A stretch of DNA of 64,000 bases. Source: Chitinophagales bacterium. Its GTDB lineage: Bacteria > Bacteroidota > Bacteroidia > Chitinophagales > Saprospiraceae. The stretch spans positions 90,851-154,850 of the forward strand of contig JAFLBP010000015.1 of the NCBI GenBank assembly GCA_017303875.1, written 5' to 3'. Below, one piece after another: positions 9,401-17,557 of the stretch. The translations under genes and the position numbers were made by a program. The notes beneath the pieces were generated by a model. The model worked only from the letters and a program-made list of their open reading frames with translations. It was not told the origin of the DNA and did not search any database. Each line of letters opens with the position of its first letter. The first letter of the stretch is position 1.

Positions 9401-11787
9401 GGGAAAGATGTTCTGTTACCTATCTGGATCCATTTGATCCATTTGTAACATCCAGCACCTCTTCAGGGTTTTTACTCTCTGACGGGTTAAAAGTTGATGA
9501 ACTGGCTTTCAGAAGTACTACACCAAATTTGTACTATTATATGCTGACCAGTAATCAAAATGAGTACAGAATTCTAAACATGGAAAATGATAATGTATAT
9601 CGTGAGCTGCAACTTTTGGTAAACCCAGACTCCTGGAAGCATCATAGTTTTTTTAACTATGGTTCTGTTGTGTTCGGATTAATGCAACATGCTGATAATG
9701 GCATTTTGTATGATTATTTTTATAGCATTGATAATGTTTTTGAAACCGTGACAAGTTGGCGAACACCTGCTTTTAGTACAGAGAATAAAATTTTTGCTTA
9801 TGGAAACCGCTTACTTTATAGCCACAAAGATTCAGGTGGTCAATATTTTGCAACCTTGCTCAATCAAGATGGAACGCCCTATGGCACCTACCGGCTGGAT
9901 TTGCCAGCCAATACCCGGGTGAGCAGCGCTGCCGGGAGTAATTATGAGTGGATATTAGCCGCTTCTACCCCGGATGGCAAAATGTACAACCTACGACTGC
10001 CTTTTGTAAAAGATTCAAATAGTTGTTACCTCCTTGGCTCTCCTTTAATACAAACAGAAGCGGCGACAATACCGTATACGACTAACCTCATCACCTCGCT
10101 GCTCCCTGCGCCGGATTTGGATCTTTCCCTTGTCAACGTTTCTATTGTAGAGCGCGAAAACCTAAAACGCGAAATCGCCTGCGAAAAAAAGACCCCCTGC
10201 CTCGAAATCTGCGATAACTCCCTCGACGACGACAGCGACGGCCTCGCCGATTGCTTCGATCCCGACTGCAACTGCCTGCCTTGTACACTGCCCGATGCCT
10301 CCGCACAGATTGACAGCATCTGGTGTGCCGACGGACACACTAAGGTGCAGGTGCGCATCTGCAACACGGGCCAGTCGCTGCTTCGGGCCGACTGGCCCCT
10401 GCAATTCAGTGATGGCAACGGACAAATGCTCAGTACATCATTAACGACCAATCTAGAAATTGCACCAAATAACTGTGTGTTGCAGGAATATACACTCGAT
10501 AATCCGCCCACAGCGCTTCTTCGCGTGCAACTGAACCCCGCCTCTGCTGCGCCTTTTGAAGAATGTGATTACAGCAACAACAGCGCCGAACGCGCCTTTG
10601 CGCCGCCGCCCTCGGGTGTGCCCGATCTCGGCCCGGATCAAACCCTTTGCAGCGCCAATACCCGAACCCTGGAGGCACCGCCTGGTTTTTGGGCCTATCA
10701 GTGGCAGGATGGCAGTACAGAAAGCAGCTACACTGCGCCCGGACCGGGTTTGTACTGGTTGAATGCGCAGGATGTTTGCGGGGCTTGGCACAGCGATACC
10801 ATCCGGCTTTTACTGACACCTGCCGGGGAGATTGAACTTGGCAGCGATCGCCGGATTTGCCGCGGCGATACGCTTCAATTTCAGGTCAGTGGTTTCGACC
10901 AGCTGCGCTGGTGGCCGGAGGCGGGCTTGTCTTGTACCGACTGTCCGACGCCCGTTTTCAAGCCCGATTCCAGCAGTATCCTCTACGTGACCGCACTCAA
11001 AGGCGAATGCCTGGCTGCCGATTCTTTAAGGGTAGAAGTGCAGGAATATGCCCTTGCAAGTGTAGCCGATCAGGCGCTGGATTGTTTTATTCCAAGTGTT
11101 GAATTGCTGGCGGAGGTTTCGCAGCCAAATGCGATTTTGCGATGGTATGATCCTCAGGGACAGTTACTTACGGGTATTCCGCCGGAGGTTAATACACCGG
11201 GTTTATATCGCCTGGAACTGAGCGACAGCAGTGGGCTTTGTCGGACAGACGCCTTGCTGCGGGTGGTGGATACACGTGTATTGCCCTTACTTGATTTGCC
11301 TTCAGAACAGCGCATTTGCCGCGGCGACAGCCTTCAACTTGCCGTATCGCCGCAACCCGATGTGCGCTATACCTGGAATACCGGCGCGGAAGGTCCGACG
11401 CTGTGGGCACGCGATGCCGGACTTTATAAGGTTGCGGCTGCATTTGCTACCTGTATCAGTACCGATAGCGTACGGGTTGTGGTGGAGCCTTGTCTGGAAA
11501 ATATTTATCTACCCAATGCCTTTGCTCCCGAAGGCTCCGGTGATAATGCCGTGTACCTGCCGGGTATATCGCCCCTGATGGAAGTGCTGGAATACCGCAT
11601 GGAAATTTACGACCGCTGGGGCGAATTGTTGTTCCGCACCCAAAACCCTGCCGAGGGCTGGGACGGTCGGGCGCGCGGGCGCGCTGCGCTGCCAGGCGTC
11701 TATGTAGTGTTATTAGTGGCTAAGGTACAGGATCAGGGGCGCGTGCGGGCAATTCGAAAAAGTGGGGATTTGTTGCTGATGCTCTAA
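6451..11787 (+). CDS. Secreted M43-type (pappalysin/cytophagalysin-like) metalloprotease with type B T9SS sorting domain
   Basis: A 1778-residue secreted protein. The ATG at 6451 starts a standard signal peptide (MRTLFVFTTAILIAAAAQAQ). The protease domain carries the zinc motif HEMGHYLNLYH at about residues 216-226, a CDTAPD segment and the Met-turn NYMDYSP, as in M43 pappalysins; the usual glycine of HExxHxxGxxH is Asn here. Next come PKD-like domains (about 330-510), a long propeller-like region (about 520-1190), a DDDSDGLADC calcium-binding-type loop near 1251 and a CARDB-like domain. More immunoglobulin-like modules follow. The C-terminus (LPNAFAPEGSGDN, then IYDRWGELLF, then GWDGRARG) is the gliding-motility-type (type B) sorting domain. 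The propeller region is visibly more AT-rich than both ends. Confidence 0.9.
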   Translation: MRTLFVFTTAILIAAAAQAQSPCVAAEMQHRLHEEQPEYLHEQEQLDVFARDYANTAARGPQNVLTLPVVVHIIHQNGAENISDAQVFKALEYLNQAFAHTGPYAAAGAGTNTNIQFCLAQRTPEQENTNGITRTASPFTDMIAEADNLDLKNLSRWDPTQYINIWVVRSIYSYSLGPQVVGYAYLASAHGSATDGLVIEADWFGTTPDQSKALIHEMGHYLNLYHTFEGGCQNDLCDLQGDRVCDTAPDQAQSGGCVFNSCTTDADDTRPLNPFVSDGNDPTQNYMDYSPPTCQLSFSPGQALRMHATVEGRRKSLLESLACLPPCTQPLSAEFSVPQEVLTGETAVFQYTGTGATIFEWRINGITVSNQPNLSYVFPETGQYEIILRVRNNAPGCLATSTQKILVRCNIRLAISPGDTAVAPGTTLVLQANASGADGLIWSVNGTSVAGGSALTYTFTAAGTSQVRLSASNDWCSATAFAQVRTGDVCEDSVIQWRYKGANFSNLYKLPDGGHLMLGRGRVMRVGPDGQVIWANYRTQNASFENMTAAALPNGNIVLAYDVINSGSIIAVELLTPDGSLIWAKSYRGRRVLELLASPDNSFLVMTEVVMIKLDENGEMLWFRGYSLLHGITKRSNDTYNLLVQPSSVSDQVYLIHLSADGNVLKAVLIEGFLLTNLVQKKLFALPEDQVLLWYSNDKLFALDSAFNPIWQREFITSTLNINIQTNESGDILLYSNQTNDDDLLYCLDKNGAYVWGAVLDISASNSYISSNIAGKGWALIQTDNADSSVILLQFPTRWRPSGCGLLRTISVFSETATQQPASVSFAFGNYVYYQFLNYTATLQPMGNTLVSNYCKMQVFCTAPCNVIMDEQYYYSGPQSMQHRIINNGIDQIMMLSEKTGQNLKTISFIDRHGEETFTAELLADTVFMFRENNLILYRYNGKFYISQHSTFSNYIYEIVNAPVNTDPLKAIFVNISNHVICFGERCSVTYLDPFDPFVTSSTSSGFLLSDGLKVDELAFRSTTPNLYYYMLTSNQNEYRILNMENDNVYRELQLLVNPDSWKHHSFFNYGSVVFGLMQHADNGILYDYFYSIDNVFETVTSWRTPAFSTENKIFAYGNRLLYSHKDSGGQYFATLLNQDGTPYGTYRLDLPANTRVSSAAGSNYEWILAASTPDGKMYNLRLPFVKDSNSCYLLGSPLIQTEAATIPYTTNLITSLLPAPDLDLSLVNVSIVERENLKREIACEKKTPCLEICDNSLDDDSDGLADCFDPDCNCLPCTLPDASAQIDSIWCADGHTKVQVRICNTGQSLLRADWPLQFSDGNGQMLSTSLTTNLEIAPNNCVLQEYTLDNPPTALLRVQLNPASAAPFEECDYSNNSAERAFAPPPSGVPDLGPDQTLCSANTRTLEAPPGFWAYQWQDGSTESSYTAPGPGLYWLNAQDVCGAWHSDTIRLLLTPAGEIELGSDRRICRGDTLQFQVSGFDQLRWWPEAGLSCTDCPTPVFKPDSSSILYVTALKGECLAADSLRVEVQEYALASVADQALDCFIPSVELLAEVSQPNAILRWYDPQGQLLTGIPPEVNTPGLYRLELSDSSGLCRTDALLRVVDTRVLPLLDLPSEQRICRGDSLQLAVSPQPDVRYTWNTGAEGPTLWARDAGLYKVAAAFATCISTDSVRVVVEPCLENIYLPNAFAPEGSGDNAVYLPGISPLMEVLEYRMEIYDRWGELLFRTQNPAEGWDGRARGRAALPGVYVVLLVAKVQDQGRVRAIRKSGDLLLML

Positions 11788-11796
11788 GCAGTTGCG

Positions 11797-12501
11797 CTAA
11801 AATGCCAGGGTTCTACTGTGCAACATGGTATCGGTGCGGAGGGTAAACACGGTATCCCGAATGAATTTGTTTTTTCGTGTAATTTCAATGAAAATCTTTT
11901 CCTCGGGTACCGCCGGGAATGAAATCGTACGGGAAAAGCCGGGTGGGATGGTGTCGAAATGAACACCGGCCAGATGACTTGGCCATTCGTCACTGCTGAT
12001 ACTGGTTTCATGGTGAAAACCAAGGTCGCGATTTACCCTGATCGTTGAGGGGCCAAATCCAATGTTTAAGGTATTAAACAGCGTTAAGGAAAATGTATTG
12101 GCCGGTTTAACGCGTACATCAAAAACATTTGGGCAGCCTTCGTTGATATTCAGGGCATTGATTTGAAAATATCGTTTTTGTTTGAATGTTACGAGATAGT
12201 ACTCGGCAAGTCGTTCCTGTTCGTGAATAAATTTTATTTGTGCTTTACCCGTAGCATCTGTCGTGAGGTGTTGAATACTGTCATCCCAGCACCAGTAATA
12301 GCAATATGGATAATCGACGAAAAGCGTAAAGTCAAGACTGTCAATAGGTTGATTGCTGTAAAAGTCTCGAACGGAGAGTTCAATATCTGTTTCGGGGTTG
12401 TGGCAGGTGCTGCCAAGGTTCAGATTTAAATCTATTTTTGAACAGGCAAATGGCAGGAGCAAAGAAGCGATGAAAAGCAAGTAAATGTAACGCATGGTCA
12501 T
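11797..12501 (-). CDS. Lipoprotein of unknown function
   Basis: A 234-residue protein starting MTMRYIYLLFIASLLLPFAC. The hydrophobic stretch ending in PFAC is a Bacteroidota-style lipobox, so the mature protein should be lipid-anchored through that cysteine. I do not recognise a family. The body is beta-rich with a cluster of aromatic residues and cysteines (YPYCYYWCWDD) and no catalytic motif I can name. A carboxypeptidase-regulatory-like or transthyretin-like fold is possible from the early segment IELSVRDFYSNQPIDSLDFT, but that is only a guess. It converges with the metalloprotease gene, with 9 bp between the stops. The longer in-frame start at 12564 would bury the signal peptide and was not used; the ATG at 12495 is an equally good alternative. 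Confidence 0.7.
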   Translation of the reverse strand: MTMRYIYLLFIASLLLPFACSKIDLNLNLGSTCHNPETDIELSVRDFYSNQPIDSLDFTLFVDYPYCYYWCWDDSIQHLTTDATGKAQIKFIHEQERLAEYYLVTFKQKRYFQINALNINEGCPNVFDVRVKPANTFSLTLFNTLNIGFGPSTIRVNRDLGFHHETSISSDEWPSHLAGVHFDTIPPGFSRTISFPAVPEEKIFIEITRKNKFIRDTVFTLRTDTMLHSRTLAF

Positions 12502-12643
12502 TTTTTTTGCGACAAAATTGCCGGGTATAAAAATGGTATTTTGGCAAATTTTAATAAAAAACATATAAAAAATTATCTAATATTAATGAAAAAATAACTA
12601 TCGTTGCATCGTGCCGCCGAGTTTGGAACGGGATGAGTATCCA

Positions 12644-13540
12644 TTAATGCAGTAACCTATACGCACTAGGTGATTTGCCGGTGCGCTGTTTAAATAAGCG
12701 ACTGAAATGCTGTGGATATTTGAAGCCTAATTCATAAGCGATATCATTCAGGGTTTTATCAACTTCAAAAATTTTATTTTTAGCCAGCTCAATTATCTTC
12801 TTTTGAATAAATTCTTGTGCTGATTCACCGGTTTCTTTTTTAATAAGGTCGCCGAAATAATTAACAGATAAATTTAACTCCTGCGCACAGTAAGCAACTG
12901 TAGGCAGGCCAATTTCCTGAGGGCGGCTTGAGGAAAAGTAGTGGTTTAGAAGAGTATTAAATTTTTCTAGAATTCCTTTGTTGACATGGTCTCTGGTTAT
13001 GAATTGGCGGTCGTAAAACCGCTCACAATAATTCAGAAATAGTTCGATGTTGGCGGTAATCAGTTTTTTACTGTGTTTGTCAATAGACTGCTGCAATTCA
13101 AATTGAATTTTTGAAAAACAGTCCAGTACAATTTGTCGCTCTCGCTCCGAGAGGTGAAGGGCTTCCGAGGTATGGTATCCAAAAAAATTATATTTACCGA
13201 GGTTGTCGGCAAGCGGCGTACCACGTATCAGATCGGGGTGAAACGCCAGGGCATGGCCCATCGGCTGGTACAAGGTTCCGTCGTTTTCCACCTCAACCAC
13301 CTGTCCAGGCGAAATAAAAACCAGGGTGCCTAACTGGTAGTCGTAGTTGTGACGACCGTATTTCAAATCGCCGCATTTGACCTCCTTCAAGACAATACAG
13401 TAAATATCGAAATGCATTTTGGACTGGCCGCGCGGCGATGCTTTTGAATAATCCAGTATACTGACCAGCGGATGCAGTGTCTCGTGTTGGTTGAAGCCGT
13501 TATACGTGCTGATGGCATCGAAATGATATACTGGTTTCAT
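12644..13540 (-). CDS. AraC-family transcriptional regulator
   Basis: A 298-residue regulator with a C-terminal pair of helix-turn-helix motifs. The first is around QELNLSVNYFGDLIKKETG. The second, around LNDIAYELGFKYPQHFSRLF, is the AraC signature, followed by KQRTGKSPSAYR. The N-terminal 180 residues contain a cupin-like sensing segment (GTLVFISPGQVVEVEN). The ATG at 13540 is preferred to an upstream GTG because an exact -7 element (13558-13565, minus strand) lies just before it. It is divergent from the hydrolase operon at 13707-18691. A 21-bp-phased direct repeat lies between the two, so it probably controls that operon. The effector may be a substrate or product of those esterases (inference). 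Confidence 0.9.
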   Translation of the reverse strand: MKPVYHFDAISTYNGFNQHETLHPLVSILDYSKASPRGQSKMHFDIYCIVLKEVKCGDLKYGRHNYDYQLGTLVFISPGQVVEVENDGTLYQPMGHALAFHPDLIRGTPLADNLGKYNFFGYHTSEALHLSERERQIVLDCFSKIQFELQQSIDKHSKKLITANIELFLNYCERFYDRQFITRDHVNKGILEKFNTLLNHYFSSSRPQEIGLPTVAYCAQELNLSVNYFGDLIKKETGESAQEFIQKKIIELAKNKIFEVDKTLNDIAYELGFKYPQHFSRLFKQRTGKSPSAYRLLH

Positions 13541-13557
13541 TTTTACGCATTTTGACA

Positions 13558-13565
13558 CAAATTTA
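13558..13565 (-). promoter_or_regulatory. -7 promoter element of the AraC gene
   Basis: On the minus strand this reads TAAATTTG, an exact match to the Bacteroidota sigma -7 consensus TAnnTTTG. It lies 17 bp before the chosen ATG. No clear -33 TTTG is seen at the usual 19 bp. Confidence 0.5.
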
Positions 13566-13603
13566 GAGCGTTTCGCTTGTAAAATATGGCATTTTCATTT
13601 CAA

Positions 13604-13633
13604 TCAGTAATATTGGTACAAAAACCAGTAATC
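13604..13633. promoter_or_regulatory. Candidate AraC-regulator operator (two direct repeats 21 bp apart)
   Basis: CAGTAAT occurs at 13605-13611 and again at 13626-13632, same orientation, exactly 21 bp start to start. The positions just outside also agree in part (nCAGTAATnT). A spacing of two helical turns in direct orientation is how AraC-family dimers usually bind. The sites lie in the divergent region, upstream of a weak -7-like GAATTTTG at 13663-13670 that would serve the 13707 operon. That promoter lacks a -33 match, as expected for an activated promoter. Confidence 0.45.
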
Positions 13634-13706
13634 TGTATGAAAGCGGTTCCACTTAAATGCCGGAATTTTGTATCTCCGTTTTTAACACTGTTTTAAAGTC
13701 AGACAT

Positions 13707-14807
13707 ATGATTATGCACCGATCTGGAAAGTTACGGACTGCGGCGGTTGTGATACTGTTGCCGTTTGTTTTATTTGGTACAGCCTGCAAGGTCAATCAGA
13801 GCCGCTCTGACACCCGGCCGCTGCTGATACAGGAACAAGGCAGCTTTGCCGTGGGAGGCAAGGTAATCGCTAATCCGGGTAAATTCGACCCTTACAAACC
13901 TGCGCCTGCCGGACAAACCTATCACGGCGATCACTTGTACACGTTTTATCAGGTGCCAGTAAATGCCCGCCGCTATCCGCTGGTGATGTGGCATGGTATC
14001 GGTCAATTTTCAAAGACCTGGGAAACCACGCCCGATGGCCGCGAGGGGTTTCAGAATATTTTTTTACGAAAAAAATATCCGGTCTACCTGATTGATCAGC
14101 CTCGTCGGGGTAATGCGGCACGGGGTACGGTGGAAGGCGCGATCAGCCCAACGCCAGACGAACAAGGCTGGTTTGGGACATTCCGCCTCGGTATCTGGCC
14201 CGACTATTTTGAGGGTGTTCAATTCGCCAGGGACTCTGCTACGCTGAATCAATATTTTCGGCAAATGGTACCCAACGTCGGGCCGATTGATATTCAGGTA
14301 AATACGGAAGCAGTTTCGGCGCTGTTTGATAAAATTGGAGAAGGAGTACTGGTAACACATTCCCATTCGGGGGGCATGGGCTGGCGTACTGCTGTTAAAA
14401 ATCAGAAGGTTAAAGCCATTGTTTCCTACGAACCTGGAAGCGGCTTTCTGTTTCCCGAAGGTGAGGTGCCCCCACCGATGCCCAGTTCGGGTGGTACTTT
14501 GGAAGCAACGGGTATTCCGATGAGTGATTTTTTAAAGCTCACTAAAATTCCGATTGTCATCTATTATGGCGATTTTATCGCAAAAGAACCCACCAACGCC
14601 CCTGGGCCCGACGGCTGGCGCGTGCGTCTGGCGATGGCAAAGTTGTGGCGGGATTGTGTAAACCGGCATGGAGGGGATGTTACGGTGGTGCATTTGCCGG
14701 AAATTGGGATCAAAGGGAATACCCATTTCCCTTTTTCTGATTTGAATAATCTGGAAATCGCCGAACTCATGTCGAATTGGTTAACATTAAAAAAACTTGA
14801 CAAGTAA
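13707..14807 (+). CDS. Alpha/beta-fold hydrolase, predicted lipoprotein
   Basis: A 366-residue alpha/beta hydrolase with a lipoprotein signal ending FGTAC (Cys27). The fold is recognised from the oxyanion region VMWHGIGQ, a strand-turn YLIDQPRRG, a nucleophile elbow VTHSHSGGMG (serine between two histidine/glycine positions in place of a strict GxSxG), and a late NTHFPF histidine. Proteins of this group hydrolyse esters of unknown nature, and the lipid anchor suggests action in the envelope. It is the first gene of a four-gene run divergent from the AraC regulator, and the next gene begins 1 bp after its stop. The starting ATG follows the divergent promoter region; a second ATG two codons later is equally possible. 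Confidence 0.8.
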   Translation: MIMHRSGKLRTAAVVILLPFVLFGTACKVNQSRSDTRPLLIQEQGSFAVGGKVIANPGKFDPYKPAPAGQTYHGDHLYTFYQVPVNARRYPLVMWHGIGQFSKTWETTPDGREGFQNIFLRKKYPVYLIDQPRRGNAARGTVEGAISPTPDEQGWFGTFRLGIWPDYFEGVQFARDSATLNQYFRQMVPNVGPIDIQVNTEAVSALFDKIGEGVLVTHSHSGGMGWRTAVKNQKVKAIVSYEPGSGFLFPEGEVPPPMPSSGGTLEATGIPMSDFLKLTKIPIVIYYGDFIAKEPTNAPGPDGWRVRLAMAKLWRDCVNRHGGDVTVVHLPEIGIKGNTHFPFSDLNNLEIAELMSNWLTLKKLDK

Positions 14808-14808
14808 T

Positions 14809-15861
14809 ATGAAAAAACACATTTTAAAACGCATCATAATGAGCCTGTTAACACTTTCCGGCCTTACGGCTTCGGCTCAAACCCAATTGCAAAATCCATT
14901 TGGCCTCGTCTACCAAAATGCAATTGTGCAAAATATGCCCGGACAGGTAAACATACATCCTGTGACGTATCAGCTCAACGGACTTTCCATTTCGGCCAAT
15001 GTTTATACGCCCGCCCGATATGACACAGCCACGCGCTACCCGGCTGTCGTGGTGGCGCATCCTAATGGCGGCGTGAAAGAACAGGTGGCCGGGCTATACG
15101 CGCAGCGCCTCGCTGAACTTGGATACATCACAATTGCCGCAGATGCAGCCTATCAGGGTGCGAGCGGCGGAACTCCACGCAATGTAGACAAACCCGCGTT
15201 CCGAATTGAAGATATTCGTGGCATGGCCGATTTTATCAGCCAATATGCAGGTGTAGACCCCAGCAAACTTGGCTTATTGGGCATTTGTGGCGGCGGTGGA
15301 TATGCACTCGCTGCGGCACAAACAGACAAACGTTTCAAAGTGGTTGCTACGCTAAGCATGTTTAATTCCGGTATTGTGCGCAAAAACGGGTTTATGAATT
15401 CCGGACTTTCAACAATTCAACAACGTATTCAACAGGCATCGGCAGCCCGGGCACAGGAGGCGGCAGGCGGCCCCGTACTGTACGCCAACGAAACCAAAAC
15501 TACTGATGCGCAGGCCGATAAAATGCCCTTTGATTTGTATCGGGAGGGCCATTATTACTACAACAAAACCCATGCGCACCCCAATTCCACATTCCGATAT
15601 ACCCTGAGCAGCTTGCTTGATCTGATGGAGTTTGATGCCGCCGCCAATATGGATTTGATTAATCAGCCGCTGCTGATGATGGCCGGAAGCAAGTCAGACA
15701 GCTATTACATGACAGACAATGCCTTTGCTCAGGCTACCGGCACGAGCGTAAAAGAGCTGTTCCTGATTCCCGGCGCTACGCATATTCAAACCTATTATGT
15801 GCCGGAATATGTGGATAAAGCCCTTGAAAAACTTCAGGAATTTTATAAAAAACACCTCTAA
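14809..15861 (+). CDS. Exported dienelactone-hydrolase-like alpha/beta hydrolase
   Basis: A 350-residue alpha/beta hydrolase with a signal peptide ending TASAQ. The opening YTPARYDTATRYPAVVVAHPNGG resembles dienelactone hydrolases and the YcjY-like group. The nucleophile elbow is GICGGGG with Cys160 in place of serine, as in dienelactone hydrolase. A candidate acid occurs in MAGSKSDSY and a late histidine in PGATHIQTYY. The ATG at 14809 is used because it lies at the start of the signal peptide; an in-frame upstream codon overlaps the previous gene. Its place in the operon suggests it acts in series with the lipoprotein hydrolase before it and the esterase after it. The substrate is unknown. 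Confidence 0.82.
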   Translation: MKKHILKRIIMSLLTLSGLTASAQTQLQNPFGLVYQNAIVQNMPGQVNIHPVTYQLNGLSISANVYTPARYDTATRYPAVVVAHPNGGVKEQVAGLYAQRLAELGYITIAADAAYQGASGGTPRNVDKPAFRIEDIRGMADFISQYAGVDPSKLGLLGICGGGGYALAAAQTDKRFKVVATLSMFNSGIVRKNGFMNSGLSTIQQRIQQASAARAQEAAGGPVLYANETKTTDAQADKMPFDLYREGHYYYNKTHAHPNSTFRYTLSSLLDLMEFDAAANMDLINQPLLMMAGSKSDSYYMTDNAFAQATGTSVKELFLIPGATHIQTYYVPEYVDKALEKLQEFYKKHL

Positions 15862-15898
15862 AGCAGGTGTGGTTTTTATCACGCAAACCATCATTTTT

Positions 15899-17536
15899 AT
15901 GAAATACGCGCTTGCTTTTTTTGCGTTTTTAATACTGTCTTGTACTGCAAAAGTACCTACAGTACCGGATTCGGATAACCGAATCACTATACAGACGCAA
16001 TCCGGAAGGCTACGAGGTGTTGTAGAAAACGGCATTGCCATTTTTAAAGGTATCCCGTACGCTGCGCCACCGACTGGCGGGTTCAGGTGGCGGCCTCCGC
16101 AGCCGGCTGCCGCTTGGGAAGGTGTTCGGGATGCTTTTGCTTTTGGCCCCGACTGCGCTCAGTCAGGGTGGGGCGGTGCGCCGGGAACTATCATAAAAGG
16201 TTCATCTGAGGATTGCCTGTACCTCAATGTATGGGCACCGGCTGGCGTGAAAGCCAAATCAAAATTGCCCGTCATGGTCTGGATTCACGGTGGCGGATTT
16301 GTTGGCGGTAGTGGTTCAGGCCCGGAAACTTCGGGCGTTGGGTTTGCCCAGCAAGGCGTTGTTTTAGTTGCCATCAACTACCGGCTCGGACGGCTTGGTT
16401 TTTTTGCACACCCTGCCCTGACCCGGGAGCATCCGGAGGAACCTAAAGGGAACTACGGCTACATGGATCAGATTGCCGCGTTAAAATGGGTACGGGATAA
16501 TATCGCCGCTTTCGGTGGTGACCCCGGAAATGTTACGATTTTCGGCTTTTCAGCAGGGGGCGTTTCTGTGCATTCACTTATGACTATTCCGGCAGCCAAA
16601 GGGCTTTTCCACAAAGCAATTTGCCAGTCGAGCGGCGGCAGGGATGGTGTTCTCACCGGGCGGCCCTTGCGCCAGGAAAATGCAGATCCGTTTTATGCCG
16701 TCTCAGCAGAAACAATCGGGTTAAATTTTGCAAAAAAACATGGCATTGAAGGGTACGGTGAAGATGTTTTGACGAAACTTCGTGGCCTGAGCGTGGAAGA
16801 GATTGTCGATGGCGGACAGGAAACAGACGGCTCCGGCGGCCCGAGAATTTATTCCGGACCAATATTAGACGGTAAACTTGTAGTTGAAACCGCCGAAGCC
16901 GCCTACAAGGCCGGAAGGCAGGCAAAAGTGCCGCTTATGATTGGTTCAAATAGCGCAGAAATTAGTGGAAATTTTGTAAATACAGCTGATTCAAAAGCAA
17001 AGCTTTTTGCCTTATTCGGTGATTTGGAAACTGAAGCAAGAAACGCCTATGATCCGGATGGGAGCAAAGACTTTGCCGAAGTACTCACAAAATTCAATAC
17101 CGACTGGGTATGGTCGGAACCCGCACGAATGACCGCCCGGGCATGGATAAAAAGCCAACCCAGGGTCTATTTTTACCAGTTTTCCTATGTCCCTTCCGTT
17201 ATGCGCGAACGCATGAAATATGGTGCCGGACATGGCTCTGAAGTCGCCTATGTTTTCAATACACTCAATCATCGAAGGGGAATTGAAACGATAAGTACTG
17301 ACGACCTAAAGGTTGCACAATTAATGCAAGGTTACTGGGTCAGTTTCGCCAGAAACGGCGATCCCAATCGCTCGGATCTGCCACAATGGCCTGTTTTTTC
17401 CTTGGATAAAGAAGCAATTCTGGATGTTGAGCAGGACGGCAAAGCTGTAGGGAAACCAGACCCTCGCAAGGCGCGTCTTGACGTAATTGACCAATCGGAT
17501 AAATGGAGAACCCGTTTGCAATCAAGGGGAATATAA
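15899..17536 (+). CDS. Carboxylesterase type B
   Basis: A 545-residue type B carboxylesterase (cholinesterase-like family). Visible are GIPYAAPP near residue 51, the SEDCLYLNVWAP block (about 103-114), the oxyanion motif IHGGGFVGGS, and the serine elbow GFSAGGVSVH with Ser218. Glu in SNSAEIS and His in GHGSEVAYVF complete a plausible triad. The N-terminus MKYALAFFAFLILSC looks like a lipoprotein signal with Cys15. The ATG at 15899 was chosen for that signal; the longer frame would run back into the preceding gene. It lies 37 bp after the dienelactone-hydrolase-like gene and is probably co-transcribed. Length and motif order are normal for the family. Confidence 0.9.
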   Translation: MKYALAFFAFLILSCTAKVPTVPDSDNRITIQTQSGRLRGVVENGIAIFKGIPYAAPPTGGFRWRPPQPAAAWEGVRDAFAFGPDCAQSGWGGAPGTIIKGSSEDCLYLNVWAPAGVKAKSKLPVMVWIHGGGFVGGSGSGPETSGVGFAQQGVVLVAINYRLGRLGFFAHPALTREHPEEPKGNYGYMDQIAALKWVRDNIAAFGGDPGNVTIFGFSAGGVSVHSLMTIPAAKGLFHKAICQSSGGRDGVLTGRPLRQENADPFYAVSAETIGLNFAKKHGIEGYGEDVLTKLRGLSVEEIVDGGQETDGSGGPRIYSGPILDGKLVVETAEAAYKAGRQAKVPLMIGSNSAEISGNFVNTADSKAKLFALFGDLETEARNAYDPDGSKDFAEVLTKFNTDWVWSEPARMTARAWIKSQPRVYFYQFSYVPSVMRERMKYGAGHGSEVAYVFNTLNHRRGIETISTDDLKVAQLMQGYWVSFARNGDPNRSDLPQWPVFSLDKEAILDVEQDGKAVGKPDPRKARLDVIDQSDKWRTRLQSRGI

Positions 17537-17557
17537 CCTTAAAAAAACATGCCGATC

